A stretch of DNA of 52,372 bases. Origin: Spirochaetales bacterium. GTDB lineage: Bacteria > Spirochaetota > Spirochaetia > SZUA-6 > DRHE01. The notes under the pieces were generated by a model. That model saw only the letters and a list, made by a program, of their open reading frames with translations. It did no database searches and was not told where the DNA came from. Numbering within the stretch: position 1 is the stretch's first letter; each line of letters begins with the position of its first letter. The stretch spans positions 1-52,372 of the forward strand of contig JAUWZD010000018.1 in assembly GCA_030615505.1 (NCBI GenBank). The letters are read 5' to 3'. A program made the position numbers and the translations under genes. Below, one piece after another: positions 26,310 to 36,097 of the stretch.

Positions 26310-29300
26310 CTATTCTTTTGCCTTCTTTAAGTAGTGTATATGAGGTATAAGCACCCTGTTCGGGTTACCCGTCCCGTCATAGAAGATATCAATAATGGGT
26401 ATGTGAAAATCTTCCTGGATTCTTCGATAGATCGATGCGGTTACCACCCCCGGACAGCAGAACATGGGATTAATATGGATAATTGCATCAACACTCTTAT
26501 TCTTTATGTAATACAGAGCTCTTCCCACGCTGATCGAGGTCTCACCTGTAATATAATGCCTGATTTTATATTGATTCATAAGCTCCACACATTCTGCAAA
26601 ATCCGGCTCAAACTGATCGCCGATAAGATCTTCAGCAATCTTCTCATACCTCTTCTCTATGGTGCGCAGTAATCGATAATGCCTGGGATTATCACCAAAA
26701 AAACGTATGTCTGCATCGTAAAAATGAAAAGGATACTCCGTCATTGACGGTACGATCAATTCCCCGCCAAGATCTTGCACTAATGCCTGGATCTTCTGGT
26801 TAACCGTTTCATTATACTTAACGTAGAGATCTCCTAATAATCCAATTCTAGGCTTCCTTCCCATAGACTCATCCCTGGGTATGTTTCTAAACCGGGCGGC
26901 TGCCTCAGCTAAAGCTGTGCGCAGATTCTTTCCATCCAGGATAGCCTCGCTTATTTCTTTCTTAACCCGCTTAAAGACTGCTTCCGTCTCACCTTTATGC
27001 ACCTCGTAAGGCTTAATCCGGTTAAGCATTTTATAGATAATACACGCGATAATGTAGGACTCAAACATCTTTGCAGATAGATTCTGGGGCAGAGCTGCTC
27101 CGAGATCCATACCGTTAATAAGACCTATTTTTAACCCATTCAATCCGGCAGAATGAAAGGCCATATCTGCAAAGATGGGAAACTGGGGAAAGTTGCATGC
27201 CATACAGAAAGTCGGTATATAGAAAAAGGTTTTTTCCGGATCGAGGTTTTCACTTCTTACCTTCTCCACCACACCTCCCACTATGGATATTAAAGGCATA
27301 CACTCTCCCCCACTGGCATACTGATACCCGGTATTCAGCGCCTTCTCGTCCGCATCCAGTAAAACCGCCCTGTATCCGGTGCGTGTGAAACAGTCGGCCC
27401 AGAACCGGCTGATAAGCTGATCGAGGTATAAAACTAAGACCGTATCACCCCTTTCTAGTTTATCGTCTCGTGCCTGTGTAATCACCCCAGGCCTGACGGC
27501 GCGTTCTTTCTTATTTAGATAATTCTCAAAGGACTTAAGGCCCGCTTCTAAACGAGTGGTGTAGCCTACATCGGAGCTCTGCTCATCGAGCTGAAGGATT
27601 AGGAAGGGCTTTTCAAAATGAGTCATTATATCCTTGACATAACTGATCAGAAAGGAATCAGGGCTGCAGCGGAAGCAGGTAAGATATACAGTAAAGATGT
27701 CAGATGAGCGGGCGCAGTACTCGGCTAGCTTAATAATCCGTTTTCCGTACTGCCAGTGCATTCGCTGATAGTATTTATTTGCATATGTGAGCTTATATCC
27801 ATCAAGTGAGAACTCATCCTGCCAATAGATCTCCGTGCCGAACTCTTCAAGCTGCCTGGGTATGTTGAGGTTCATCACCGGATCGAAGATTATATATGGT
27901 CTTCCCAGTACGGCAATACGAAGTTTTTTCATACGTCCGGATCGTATACCGGCCCGGTTATATACTTGTTCCAGGCACTTCTTTGCCTGTCCGAACTCTT
28001 CTAAGGCCTTGATAAAGGCTTCTTTTACCTCCTCAAATATAATATCAGGAAACTGCAGCTTCATTTCTTCATAGATGTCACCGGCTATTTCTTCTCTGCT
28101 CTTCTGATTGAAGTAGATGAGCGGTGAGAGAAGCTTATCTTCGATATTAATGGAAGTTAATTTTCCTGCAATTGTCGGCAGGTATTGTGAATAATAGCAG
28201 AAATAGGCATCGGTTATCTTCTTTCGGAATAGAACCTTTCCGTCCTGGCTCTTATCCTTTTCATTTACAATCGCGGGATAGAATACGTAATCGACTCCCT
28301 CATCCAGCAGCCGCTTTACATATCCATGAGAGAGAATCATTGGAGCACAAAAATCCGAGTTAACGACTGCCTTCCCCTCAACAAGGGATTTGTTTGATGT
28401 TTCACCTAAAACGACTCTAAAACCCAGCCTGGATAGAAAGTTGTGCCAGAGCGGTGCATACTCCACATTGTAGAGAGCCTTAGGTATTCCAATAGTAATT
28501 GACTTCCTCTGGCTGTCCGATTTAATACCGTGTGCTCTGAACAAAGGACTCATAAAATCCTGAAACCTCTTTTCAGGCTCGCTCTGCCCGTCTATTAAGC
28601 TGCGGACCCTCTGAGCCTTTTCAGCGTAATCCCTGCCGCATTTCATTCCCCAGCCTGTTTTAATTCCGTTTCTTGTTGCAACTGTAAGAAGGCAGTGGTT
28701 GGAGCATAATGTACATATCTCTTCTTCGATCTTAAGATCCTGGATCTCCCAGATAAAATTAGATCCGGATATTCCCTCATCCTGGCAGATTAAAGCCGCG
28801 CCCATTGCGCCGGTTAAGTGACAGTAGGGAGAAACATGAATCGGTTTTTTTAAAAGCTGCTCAAAAGAAGCGACCAAGCCTGTATTTCTGGCAGTTGCGC
28901 CCTGAAATACGATGTAATCACCTAAAGGACTCCTATTCACTACTTTTGACATGTAATTATCTCTAACAGAATGAAGTACAGCCGCGGCCAGGGCTTCTTT
29001 AGACCATCCTTCACTCAGCAAAACACTAAGATCCCTCTCCATATACACGGTACACCTGTCGCTCGTATATGGGGCTTCAGTACCCAATGCCACATCCGAA
29101 AAGCCACCCAGACCGACATCGAGCCTCTTGGCCTGCTCTTCGATGAAACTGCCCGTCCCTGCGGCGCAGACATAGTTCATGGTAGAGAAGTAGACCTCTC
29201 CATCCCTGATACGTGTAAACTTACTGTCCTGCCCGCCGATCTCAATTATCGTATCAACCTCAGGATTGAGAAAAACTCCTGCTTTTGCATGGGCGGTAAT

Positions 29301-30455
29301 TTCATTTATGACGAAATCAGCCGAGAAGAGCTCCTTTATCATCTGTCTGCCTGAACCGGTTGTCCCGACTGCCCGAATATCCAGATTCTTTTCTTTATAG
29401 GTTGAACCTATGGTTCGGATAAGTTTTTGAACTGCCTTAATAGGCTCTCCCTGGGTATAGGTATAGAATCCTCCTGCAACCTCTTTTTCAGAGTTCATGA
29501 TTACAGCCTTTGTGCTGGTTGATCCGATATCAATACCTACAGTAATTCCTCCTTCAAGGCTTACATCTTCTCTGGGCATAAAGACTTCAACATCACCTCT
29601 GTTATATATTTCATAATCACTGAAAGACGGATATTGGGTCAGTTTCATCTCCAGCGGCAGGCGCACACTGCGTTTAAACTGATCCTTTTTTAGTACAGTT
29701 TCAAAATTAAAGGATTCTGTGCCCAGGAGGGCTGCACCGAGCGCACCTGTAACTTGAGAATGCTCCGGGATGATTACTTTCTTTCCTAAGATGCGCTCAA
29801 TTGAACCAACTATTTTGCTATTGAGCGATACGCCTCCTATCACAGCAACAGGAAAAAACAGCTCTCTTCCCTTCACAAGAAGATCAATGACATTGCGGGC
29901 AATTCCCTCACAGAGACCTGCGCAGATTGAATCTAATGAGTATCCCTCCTGCATAGCATGTATTATATCTGTCCTGGCAAACACGGCGCATCGTGTTGCT
30001 ATAATAGGTGTTTTCCCGGTAAATTCGGCCGCTCTTCTGCTGAGTTCCTCAGCCGATATTTTCAGGCGTTCTGCCTGCTGTTCAATAAATGATCCTGTTC
30101 CGGATGCGCAGGGAGGATTGATCAGGTGCTCCTCGTAGTCGCCATTTTCATTAAAGAAGATCAGGGAGAAGCTTTCGCCCCCGATAGAAAAAACATTTCT
30201 GCATGCAGGAATCATATACTTAGCGCCCTCTATGAGGGACAGGGTGCTGTCAATTATTCCCTGCCTGCTGTTTTGGAAATTTCCTGTAACGCCGACAGTA
30301 TCGTAAGATCGAAAGGATCTATTATTCCGGATTGACTCCAGCTCGCCCCGGATATCGCCTCTATGCTCACGGTACTGTGTGGCAATAATCTTATTATTCT
30401 CTAAAAGCACGCTTCCGATGTAGAGAGATCCTATATCAATTCCCAATCTTTTCAC
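26310..30455 (-). CDS. Giant acyl-CoA dehydratase activase (two BcrAD ATPase domains, DUF2229, HgdB-like)
   Basis: A 1381-residue protein. Residues about 1-245 and 305-560 are two BadF/BadG/BcrA/BcrD ATPase domains (starts GIDIGSLYIGS and GIDIGSTSTKA; cluster-binding PCASGTGSFIEQQ and VCAAGTGSFIEEQ). A cysteine-rich linker (CTLCSNHCLL) is followed by a DUF2229 domain (about 650-880) and a C-terminal HgdB/HgdC-type region to the end. Such proteins form a known long-form family related to activators of 2-hydroxyacyl-CoA dehydratase, using ATP to drive a low-potential [4Fe-4S] electron transfer. The real substrate of the long form is not established. It starts 3 bp after rhaA. Confidence 0.9.
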   Translation of the reverse strand: MKRLGIDIGSLYIGSVLLENNKIIATQYREHRGDIRGELESIRNNRSFRSYDTVGVTGNFQNSRQGIIDSTLSLIEGAKYMIPACRNVFSIGGESFSLIFFNENGDYEEHLINPPCASGTGSFIEQQAERLKISAEELSRRAAEFTGKTPIIATRCAVFARTDIIHAMQEGYSLDSICAGLCEGIARNVIDLLVKGRELFFPVAVIGGVSLNSKIVGSIERILGKKVIIPEHSQVTGALGAALLGTESFNFETVLKKDQFKRSVRLPLEMKLTQYPSFSDYEIYNRGDVEVFMPREDVSLEGGITVGIDIGSTSTKAVIMNSEKEVAGGFYTYTQGEPIKAVQKLIRTIGSTYKEKNLDIRAVGTTGSGRQMIKELFSADFVINEITAHAKAGVFLNPEVDTIIEIGGQDSKFTRIRDGEVYFSTMNYVCAAGTGSFIEEQAKRLDVGLGGFSDVALGTEAPYTSDRCTVYMERDLSVLLSEGWSKEALAAAVLHSVRDNYMSKVVNRSPLGDYIVFQGATARNTGLVASFEQLLKKPIHVSPYCHLTGAMGAALICQDEGISGSNFIWEIQDLKIEEEICTLCSNHCLLTVATRNGIKTGWGMKCGRDYAEKAQRVRSLIDGQSEPEKRFQDFMSPLFRAHGIKSDSQRKSITIGIPKALYNVEYAPLWHNFLSRLGFRVVLGETSNKSLVEGKAVVNSDFCAPMILSHGYVKRLLDEGVDYVFYPAIVNEKDKSQDGKVLFRKKITDAYFCYYSQYLPTIAGKLTSINIEDKLLSPLIYFNQKSREEIAGDIYEEMKLQFPDIIFEEVKEAFIKALEEFGQAKKCLEQVYNRAGIRSGRMKKLRIAVLGRPYIIFDPVMNLNIPRQLEEFGTEIYWQDEFSLDGYKLTYANKYYQRMHWQYGKRIIKLAEYCARSSDIFTVYLTCFRCSPDSFLISYVKDIMTHFEKPFLILQLDEQSSDVGYTTRLEAGLKSFENYLNKKERAVRPGVITQARDDKLERGDTVLVLYLDQLISRFWADCFTRTGYRAVLLDADEKALNTGYQYASGGECMPLISIVGGVVEKVRSENLDPEKTFFYIPTFCMACNFPQFPIFADMAFHSAGLNGLKIGLINGMDLGAALPQNLSAKMFESYIIACIIYKMLNRIKPYEVHKGETEAVFKRVKKEISEAILDGKNLRTALAEAAARFRNIPRDESMGRKPRIGLLGDLYVKYNETVNQKIQALVQDLGGELIVPSMTEYPFHFYDADIRFFGDNPRHYRLLRTIEKRYEKIAEDLIGDQFEPDFAECVELMNQYKIRHYITGETSISVGRALYYIKNKSVDAIIHINPMFCCPGVVTASIYRRIQEDFHIPIIDIFYDGTGNPNRVLIPHIHYLKKAKE

Positions 30456-30458
30456 TTG

Positions 30459-31736
30459 TTATTTTCTCATATACATTACAGTATTTTCATATTCTTCGAT
30501 CTTGTTGAGCCAGTCTGAGCCGGCAGGAACCCTGTTATCATAACAGAATTTATACCATACGCTTCCAAAAGGAAGGCTTTTTAACTCTTCCATTAAGGCA
30601 AGCCTGTTTCCAAAATTTCCTTTTTCTTCCTCAGATTTCAGCATATCAGTCGGCTCTAAAAGGGCAAGCATAATCGCCTTTAATAGAGCCCTCGTGCCGA
30701 TGACCCAGGCCGTTACTCTATTTATACTTGCATCAAAAAAATCCAAAGCGAAATGGACTTTATCAAATCCGCCTGCTCTTTTTACTTCCTGAGCAATAGA
30801 TCTAACTTCGTCATCCAGAAGGACTACATGGTCGCTGTCCCATCTGACTCCCCTGCTCACATGCAGCAGTAGCTTATTCATAAATACTAAGACCGATGAT
30901 ATCTTGTCGGCTATAGATTCAGTCGGATGAAAATGTCCTGTATCCAGGCAGAGCATAATATTTCGGCTTAAGGCATAGGCAAGATAAAATTCATGAGATC
31001 CAACCACATAAGCTTCCGAACCGATCCCAAAGAGCTTACATTCCACCGAATCTAAAAGATATTTCTCATCAAGCTTTTTTTCATAAATCTCATCCAAAGA
31101 TTCTTTCAATGTTCGGCGAGGATTCATACGATCAGCAGGAAGATCCTTTGATCCGTCAGGAATCCAGAGGTTATTTACACACGGCTTACCAAGTTCTCTT
31201 CCGAAGCCCGCTGCTATATCCCGGCAGGCCTTTGCATGACGAATCCAGAAATCGCGGATCTTCTTATTCGGGCTTGCTAGAGTAAATCCTGAATCAGCCA
31301 TGGGGTGAGAAAAAAATGACGGATTAAAATCTAAAGTAATCTTTTTTTCTTTTGCCCAGTTTAGCCATTTAGAAAAGTGCTCAAGCGACAGCTCATCGCG
31401 CTCTGTTTTTACTCCTCCGGTTTCAGCATACAGAGCATGCAAATTTACTCTGTGCTTCCCGGGTATAAGATCAAATGCAAAATCAATATCAGACCTGAGT
31501 TCTTCGCCGTTCCGTGCTCTTCCGGGATAGTTTCCCGTAGCAATTATTCCACCGCCTGAAAGCTCTTCCTGACCTTCAAAACCTGTTACGTCGTCTCCCT
31601 GCCAGCAGTGCAGTGAAACAGGAATCTCCGTAAGATCCTTTAATACCTTATCTGTATCTACACCAAACATTAAATAGGTTTCTCTTGCTGAATCATAATT
31701 ATTAAGAATCGTATCAGGTGATGGTGCTCTATACAT
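30459..31736 (-). CDS. rhaA: L-rhamnose isomerase
   Basis: A 425-residue protein matching E. coli-type RhaA along its length. It converts L-rhamnose to L-rhamnulose. Recognisable stretches are IPVSLHCWQGDDV-x-GFE, ATGNYPGRARNGEELRSD, DFNPSFFSHP, CVNNLWIPDG, VECKLFGIGSEAYVVGSHEF, DTGHFHPTE (metal-binding) and VRWDSDHVVLLDDE. An AAAGGGGA ribosome-binding site precedes the ATG. No rhamnulokinase, aldolase, mutarotase or transporter gene is in this window. It is the first gene of a four-gene reverse-strand run with the activase, the M15 peptidase and the FecR lipoprotein. Confidence 0.94.
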   Translation of the reverse strand: MYRAPSPDTILNNYDSARETYLMFGVDTDKVLKDLTEIPVSLHCWQGDDVTGFEGQEELSGGGIIATGNYPGRARNGEELRSDIDFAFDLIPGKHRVNLHALYAETGGVKTERDELSLEHFSKWLNWAKEKKITLDFNPSFFSHPMADSGFTLASPNKKIRDFWIRHAKACRDIAAGFGRELGKPCVNNLWIPDGSKDLPADRMNPRRTLKESLDEIYEKKLDEKYLLDSVECKLFGIGSEAYVVGSHEFYLAYALSRNIMLCLDTGHFHPTESIADKISSVLVFMNKLLLHVSRGVRWDSDHVVLLDDEVRSIAQEVKRAGGFDKVHFALDFFDASINRVTAWVIGTRALLKAIMLALLEPTDMLKSEEEKGNFGNRLALMEELKSLPFGSVWYKFCYDNRVPAGSDWLNKIEEYENTVMYMRK

Positions 31737-31852
31737 GATAAGTCCCCTTTCTCATAATACTTATGTTTCAGGAGTTAATCTAATCTAATATACAGTGGAC
31801 AGGGCGGATTCACAACTGTTTCTCTGCTCTATCCGAACGGGCATTTAATGGT

Positions 31853-32056
31853 TCAAAAACAATTTATCCTGCACATGGAAAGCATTTCGATGTTGATGAA
31901 TTGGAGACTATTATCAATTAAGACTTCTCCAACTCCAAGCTCTTTTGCAAGGCTTAAGGTAGATATTTCCCCTTTATCCAGTTGTTTAACAACTTTTTCT
32001 TTAATCACGGTTGAAATTATGACCTCGTCTCCTGCGTTGCATCTCTTTTGATAAAT
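31853..32056 (-). pseudogene. Remnant of a DUF3368-type PIN toxin gene
   Basis: A reverse frame here reads KEKVVKQLDKGEISTLSLAKELGVGEVLIDN, which fits the mid-part of DUF3368 PIN proteins (LDxGEAEAIALAxELxADLLLIDD). The start of the PIN domain is lost, the upstream side running into the end of the DUF4129 gene. The frame ends early after a few further residues, before the expected GTxGILxxAKxxG end. It is probably a decayed toxin cut by insertion of the neighbouring cassette. The match is by eye to the family pattern. The rest of 31737-32061 carries only the rhaA leader. Confidence 0.45.
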
Positions 32057-32061
32057 AAATT

Positions 32062-33609
32062 TTAGAAACTGCGCCGGCAAAGACCGTACACAACCTTCAG
32101 ATAGCGGCTGATCCGATCGCGGTCCACCAGATGGGTGGAGAACATCACTTCCTCGAAAACCTGCACGATAAATTCCAGGCTCGGCTCTGTGCCGGGTGCA
32201 GCTGCGGCCAACCGGTGGGTGTACTCCTGGGGGGTGTTGGCCGGAAAGAAGGGAACCCCGATCCGTTCCCCCCACTTCAGCATCCTGGCAAAGGCTTTCA
32301 GGACCCTACCCATCTGGAGCTTCTTGCGCAGACCGGGCCTGCGGGATTCACGATAAACAAAGGGGTGTGTCTGCAGAGGCTTCTTCCCTTCTGCTGCCGG
32401 CTTTCTCCGGGTACCTGAGGTTTTAAGCCAGAGGACAAAGCGCCGGATCGTCCTGCGCAGGTAGAGTAGAGAGGCGCGTATCTTTCTCCACAGAAAGGCC
32501 AGGGGCCGGAGCTGCCTCACCCGCTTGAGGAAGTAGTCGGAAAATAGCGGCGCTGCCAGAAAGAAGAACAGGGCGGTAAAGGCGATCACCCTGATCAGCC
32601 GCTTGAGGAGTGCCAGAATCAGTTTAAAAAGCAGGGACAGGGGCATGGCTTCCCTGGCAGGAAGCAGGGACTGTAGGGATTGTCTGCGCTCCGCGATCAT
32701 CTTACGAAGTCCCTCAACCACCCCGTAGTCAGGGTTGTACTTGAAGAGCTGAGCCAGCTTTTCTAAGAGCGCCAGGAGCCAGGAGAGGGGAAGCAGCGAA
32801 GAGTCCCGGGCGGCGAGCAGGACCAGGGTGAGGCACACCCCGAGGAGCACTGCGATGTATATCAGGCGCTTTCGCTCCAGGCGGGGGGGAATGACGAACC
32901 CGTTCCCCAGATACATTTGATCTTCGCTAAACAGGTTGAGCACCCCGCTAAACAGAAAACCGCTTGAGGCATGCAAGGTGGCCAGTACCAACGATGAGGC
33001 CGGGAGCTCTTTACCCAGTACTATGGTCGCGATTATCAGAACGAAAATCACAACTTGAAACATGGTTATCGTGCTCTGCACCTCCTTTATCCCCTTGATC
33101 GCGTAGCCCGCCTGCATGGAAGAATCTCGCAGCGCCTGAGTCTGTTGGCTGCCCCGCTTGCCGGCTATGACGCTCAAGAACAGCTCCCGTTCCCGCAGCC
33201 TGTTGTGAAGGGCCAAAGATGAAAGCCACTGCAGGAGAACGAGAAACAGTGGATAGAGGAGCTTCGGTTGCAGCAGGTTACGCAGGTGCAGTGGGATTCT
33301 GTGTACTGCAAAGAGGATGGGAAGCACCAGTAGCAGAATCAGAATGAGCTCCCGCAGCCGAACAAAAGAGCTCACGCGCTCCTTAAAAAAGATGTTACCC
33401 GCCAGCGCCTCTTCAAACCCTACGATCAACAGGAGCAGAGCGAGGAGTGGCGTTGGGATGGAGAGCCCGGGGACAAGGGACTGCAGCATGCTGTGTAGAG
33501 TCAACAGAAAGAGGAGGGGGATGAATATGGAGAGCAGCGGGTGGGCTGTGGCCCGGTAGAACCGGAAATACTGCTTGCTGATAGACGAGTTATTTATAGA
33601 CGAGCTCAC
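32062..33609 (-). CDS. DUF4129-type membrane protein of the MoxR operon
   Basis: A 515-residue membrane protein. Five or more hydrophobic helices occupy about residues 25-300, another lies near 325-350, then a basic cytoplasmic segment. The C-terminal 70 residues resemble the DUF4129 domain (TPQEYTHRLAAAAP, later FEEVMFSTHLVDRDRISRY). In MoxR-DUF58-DUF4129 operons this subunit is thought to be the membrane part of a chaperone or envelope-assembly system. The gene overlaps the DUF58 gene by 20 bp. Transglutaminase and von Willebrand subunits often found with it are absent. Base composition is clearly GC-richer than the flanks. Confidence 0.7.
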   Translation of the reverse strand: MSSSINNSSISKQYFRFYRATAHPLLSIFIPLLFLLTLHSMLQSLVPGLSIPTPLLALLLLIVGFEEALAGNIFFKERVSSFVRLRELILILLLVLPILFAVHRIPLHLRNLLQPKLLYPLFLVLLQWLSSLALHNRLRERELFLSVIAGKRGSQQTQALRDSSMQAGYAIKGIKEVQSTITMFQVVIFVLIIATIVLGKELPASSLVLATLHASSGFLFSGVLNLFSEDQMYLGNGFVIPPRLERKRLIYIAVLLGVCLTLVLLAARDSSLLPLSWLLALLEKLAQLFKYNPDYGVVEGLRKMIAERRQSLQSLLPAREAMPLSLLFKLILALLKRLIRVIAFTALFFFLAAPLFSDYFLKRVRQLRPLAFLWRKIRASLLYLRRTIRRFVLWLKTSGTRRKPAAEGKKPLQTHPFVYRESRRPGLRKKLQMGRVLKAFARMLKWGERIGVPFFPANTPQEYTHRLAAAAPGTEPSLEFIVQVFEEVMFSTHLVDRDRISRYLKVVYGLCRRSF

Positions 33610-34783
33610 TTCCGTAATCCTTTACTGAAAATACGGTGAACTCTCTGGAAATCATTGCCCGGACACGTAGCTCCTCCGCCCTCCAGGTGCTCGTGCCCAC
33701 AAGAAAGACCTCCACCGCACAGCCCCGTTCCTTTAGTCTTCTGAGAAAGGCGCGCTGTTCCTCTGTGAGCAGGGGTGTGATCACCTCGATCCTGGCCTGA
33801 GGGGGTATTCTGATTCCTGAAGCCTGGATCAAGCTATTAAAGTTCATATGCTCAGCACTGGCCTGCACCCGGGCCAGGATCTCCAGTAAATGAAGGGCGT
33901 GACCGTGGGTTCCGCGGATCTCGGCTGCCGGGAACCCCGACTGCCCTTTGATAGAGGCGCACGTCACAAGCCCCACCTCCTGCTTGAGGCCTACGAAGTA
34001 AGTTACTAAAGAGGCAGCCATCGTTGCCGCCCGCTCCAGATAGTGGTAGCGGTAGCGCAGGGGGTAGTCCTCTCTGGCCAGGTTCAGAATAATCATCACC
34101 GGGACGTGCAGGTAGGGGAGATAATCCATTGAACACAGCTTGCCCGTCCTGGCCGAAGCCTTCCAGCTGATGCGCATCATATCGTCTCCCGGAATGTATT
34201 CCCTGATGGACCGGTACTGGGTTACGTCTTCGAAGATCCGACTCTCCACTCGTATATTCCCTGCCGGAAGGCCCTTATGGTGCTCCAGATCGAGGGGATG
34301 CACCTCGGGGTACACGATGAGTCGAAGCTGATCTTCATGCCGGGTCAGGCGGGTCACCCAGGGGAATAGACCGAGTGGGTCCGAACCCTGCACCACCAGC
34401 GGACCCAGGGTGAACTCGCCCCTATCCTGGCTGGCCAGGGGATAGGAGAGCTTTTTCCGCTCCCGGGGGGCGAGACTGACGAGAAACCTCCCCGGGCCGG
34501 TGAGAAAGAAGTGGTTGGGCCTGTCCGTAATGGTCAGGTAGTGCACGGGCAAGAAACTGCGGTTCTCCACAAAGAGCACTGCTTCCACCTCCTCCAACCG
34601 GTGGGTCCGCAAAGTTTGTTCCCTGCGAAGGACCACTACATAACGGGAGATCACGTAGGCATAAAAATAGGAAAGGCCGAGCACTGCCAGGTAGAGGAGT
34701 GTAATAAGCTGAACAATCCGAAAGGGAAAGAAGAGGATGAAGATCAGAAGGACTATCAGGACAAAGATTCGCCGGCCGCTCAC
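33590..34783 (-). CDS. DUF58-domain protein
   Basis: A 397-residue protein with two N-terminal membrane helices (about 5-40) and a soluble part carrying the DUF58 hallmark near residue 200: SIREYIPGDDMMRISWKASARTGKL. A von Willebrand A-like fold is expected in the C-terminal half (VPVMIILNLAREDYP, with a degenerate MIDAS site). DUF58 proteins work with the MoxR ATPase encoded immediately upstream; the genes overlap by 4 bp. The job of this pair is probably complex assembly at the membrane. Composition is GC-rich, as in the rest of the cassette. Confidence 0.9.
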   Translation of the reverse strand: MSGRRIFVLIVLLIFILFFPFRIVQLITLLYLAVLGLSYFYAYVISRYVVVLRREQTLRTHRLEEVEAVLFVENRSFLPVHYLTITDRPNHFFLTGPGRFLVSLAPRERKKLSYPLASQDRGEFTLGPLVVQGSDPLGLFPWVTRLTRHEDQLRLIVYPEVHPLDLEHHKGLPAGNIRVESRIFEDVTQYRSIREYIPGDDMMRISWKASARTGKLCSMDYLPYLHVPVMIILNLAREDYPLRYRYHYLERAATMAASLVTYFVGLKQEVGLVTCASIKGQSGFPAAEIRGTHGHALHLLEILARVQASAEHMNFNSLIQASGIRIPPQARIEVITPLLTEEQRAFLRRLKERGCAVEVFLVGTSTWRAEELRVRAMISREFTVFSVKDYGSELVYK

Positions 34784-35733
34784 CGTACGCTCTTGAGAAC
34801 CGGCGCCTCAACTGCCTCACTCACTCCCGCCAGGATCTCTTCGGGGATGATCCCTTTGATCAAGTGCTCCGATCGCACGATGATCCGCTTAGAGCAGATA
34901 TCCAACCACAGCCCTTTAACGTCCTCGGGGATCACGTAGTCTCGACCCTGAATGGCAGCCAGGGCCTGGGCACCTTTGTACAGGGCCAGAGAGCCCCGGG
35001 GAGACACACCGAGCCGGACTCTGGGGTCCTTGCGGGTCGCTTCGGTCAGGTCGAGGATATAGGTTCTCACCTCAGGATTTACATGGACCTGGACGATGGT
35101 CTTCTGCATCTCCAGCACTGTTTTCAGCTCGGTCACCGCCTGCACATCAGTCACCGGATGGGTAACCCGTCTCTGGCTCTCCAGGATCGCCTCCTCGGCT
35201 CCCCGTTCCGGATAGCCAATCTTGAGGGCCATGAAGAAGCGGTCCTTCTGTGCCTCCGGCAGTGGGAAAGTTCCCTCGAACTCCACCGGGTTTTCTGTGG
35301 CCATCAGGAAGAAGGGTTCCGGAAGGAGGATCCGCCTGCCGTCAACGCTGATCTGGTTTTCCGCCATGGCCTCCAGCAGGGCCGACTGGGTCCGGGGAGT
35401 GGCCCGGTTGATCTCGTCTACGAGAACAATATTGGAGAGGATTGGGCCCTCTCGAAAGGTAAACTCTCCGGTTTTGGGATTGTACACAGAGACCCCCAGC
35501 ACATCGGCGGGCAGCAGGTCCGGCGTGCACTGGATGCGCTTAAAGGTTCCGCCCAGGCTCTGCCCCAGGGCCCGGGCCAGGATCGTCTTTCCCACGCCCG
35601 GGACGTCTTCGATCAGCACGTGCCCCCGGCACAGCAGGACGATAAGGAGCCGATCAATGACCTCTCCCTTGCCGAAAAAGACCTGTTCAGTGGAATCTTT
35701 GATTTTCTTGGCCCAGGCCTGTACTTTCTTCAT
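34780..35733 (-). CDS. moxR: MoxR-family AAA+ ATPase
   Basis: A 317-residue AAA+ ATPase from the ATG at 35733; a longer frame to 35880 exists but its extra 49 residues are antisense to a transposase remnant and are not conserved. Walker A is EDVPGVGKTILARAL, Walker B is NIVLVDEINRATPRTQSALLEAMAE, and sensor 1 is MATENPVEFEGTFPLPEAQKDRF, all canonical for MoxR. The C-terminal lid has GVSPRGSLALYKGAQALAA. No Shine-Dalgarno is seen, but TATACT lies 10 nt ahead of the ATG, hinting at a very short leader. It drives the DUF58/DUF4129 system. Confidence 0.93.
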   Translation of the reverse strand: MKKVQAWAKKIKDSTEQVFFGKGEVIDRLLIVLLCRGHVLIEDVPGVGKTILARALGQSLGGTFKRIQCTPDLLPADVLGVSVYNPKTGEFTFREGPILSNIVLVDEINRATPRTQSALLEAMAENQISVDGRRILLPEPFFLMATENPVEFEGTFPLPEAQKDRFFMALKIGYPERGAEEAILESQRRVTHPVTDVQAVTELKTVLEMQKTIVQVHVNPEVRTYILDLTEATRKDPRVRLGVSPRGSLALYKGAQALAAIQGRDYVIPEDVKGLWLDICSKRIIVRSEHLIKGIIPEEILAGVSEAVEAPVLKSVR

Positions 35734-35819
35734 TGCAGAGTACAGTATACACCTTTTTATGCTGGAAGGGTATCCTCCATGAAGTACCACAGGCGCTGAG
35801 AAGGTGCTCGCAAGGGTAG

Positions 35820-35993
35820 GCAAGGCTGATTGCAAAGGTATATGAGGTGAATCCGCTTGAATGTAGCCGTTGTGGCTCACCCATAAAAGTTCTTGCCGTA
35901 ATCACAAAAGCCGATGAGGTGCGAAAGATCCTAAAGCCTTTGGTCAAAATCGGCCGATCTCCCCAGGGCCTTGATCCAGCTTCTTTAAATTGA
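35820..35993 (+). pseudogene. C-terminal remnant of an IS91-like (Y2) transposase
   Basis: A forward frame of 57 residues reads ARLIAKVYEVNPLECSRCGS, continues through VITKADEVRKILKPLVKIGR and SPQGLDPASLN, and stops. This is the conserved C-terminus of a common IS91-like transposase group, with the CxxC pair intact. A stop codon lies just before it and the catalytic part is absent. It sits directly upstream of the moxR start, partly antisense to the non-conserved moxR extension. It is a footprint of the element that may have brought the GC-rich cassette. Confidence 0.75.
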
Positions 35994-36097
35994 CCTCCTC
36001 CTCTACCATCTGATTGCTCCGGGGGATAGTTATATTCTCTGCCTATCTCAGACCATCTTAAAAGCCCTTTCTTTGCCCTTATTTCGCCAAATTGTCT

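Noticed and set aside
34864-35799. Long forward-strand open frame opposite moxR (311 codons)
   Set aside because: It is antisense to a canonical MoxR gene in GC-rich DNA, where stop codons are rare, and its translation matches no domain.
35734-35880. Extended MoxR start at 35880
   Set aside because: The added 49 residues are antisense to the transposase remnant and lack MoxR similarity; the family starts at 35733.
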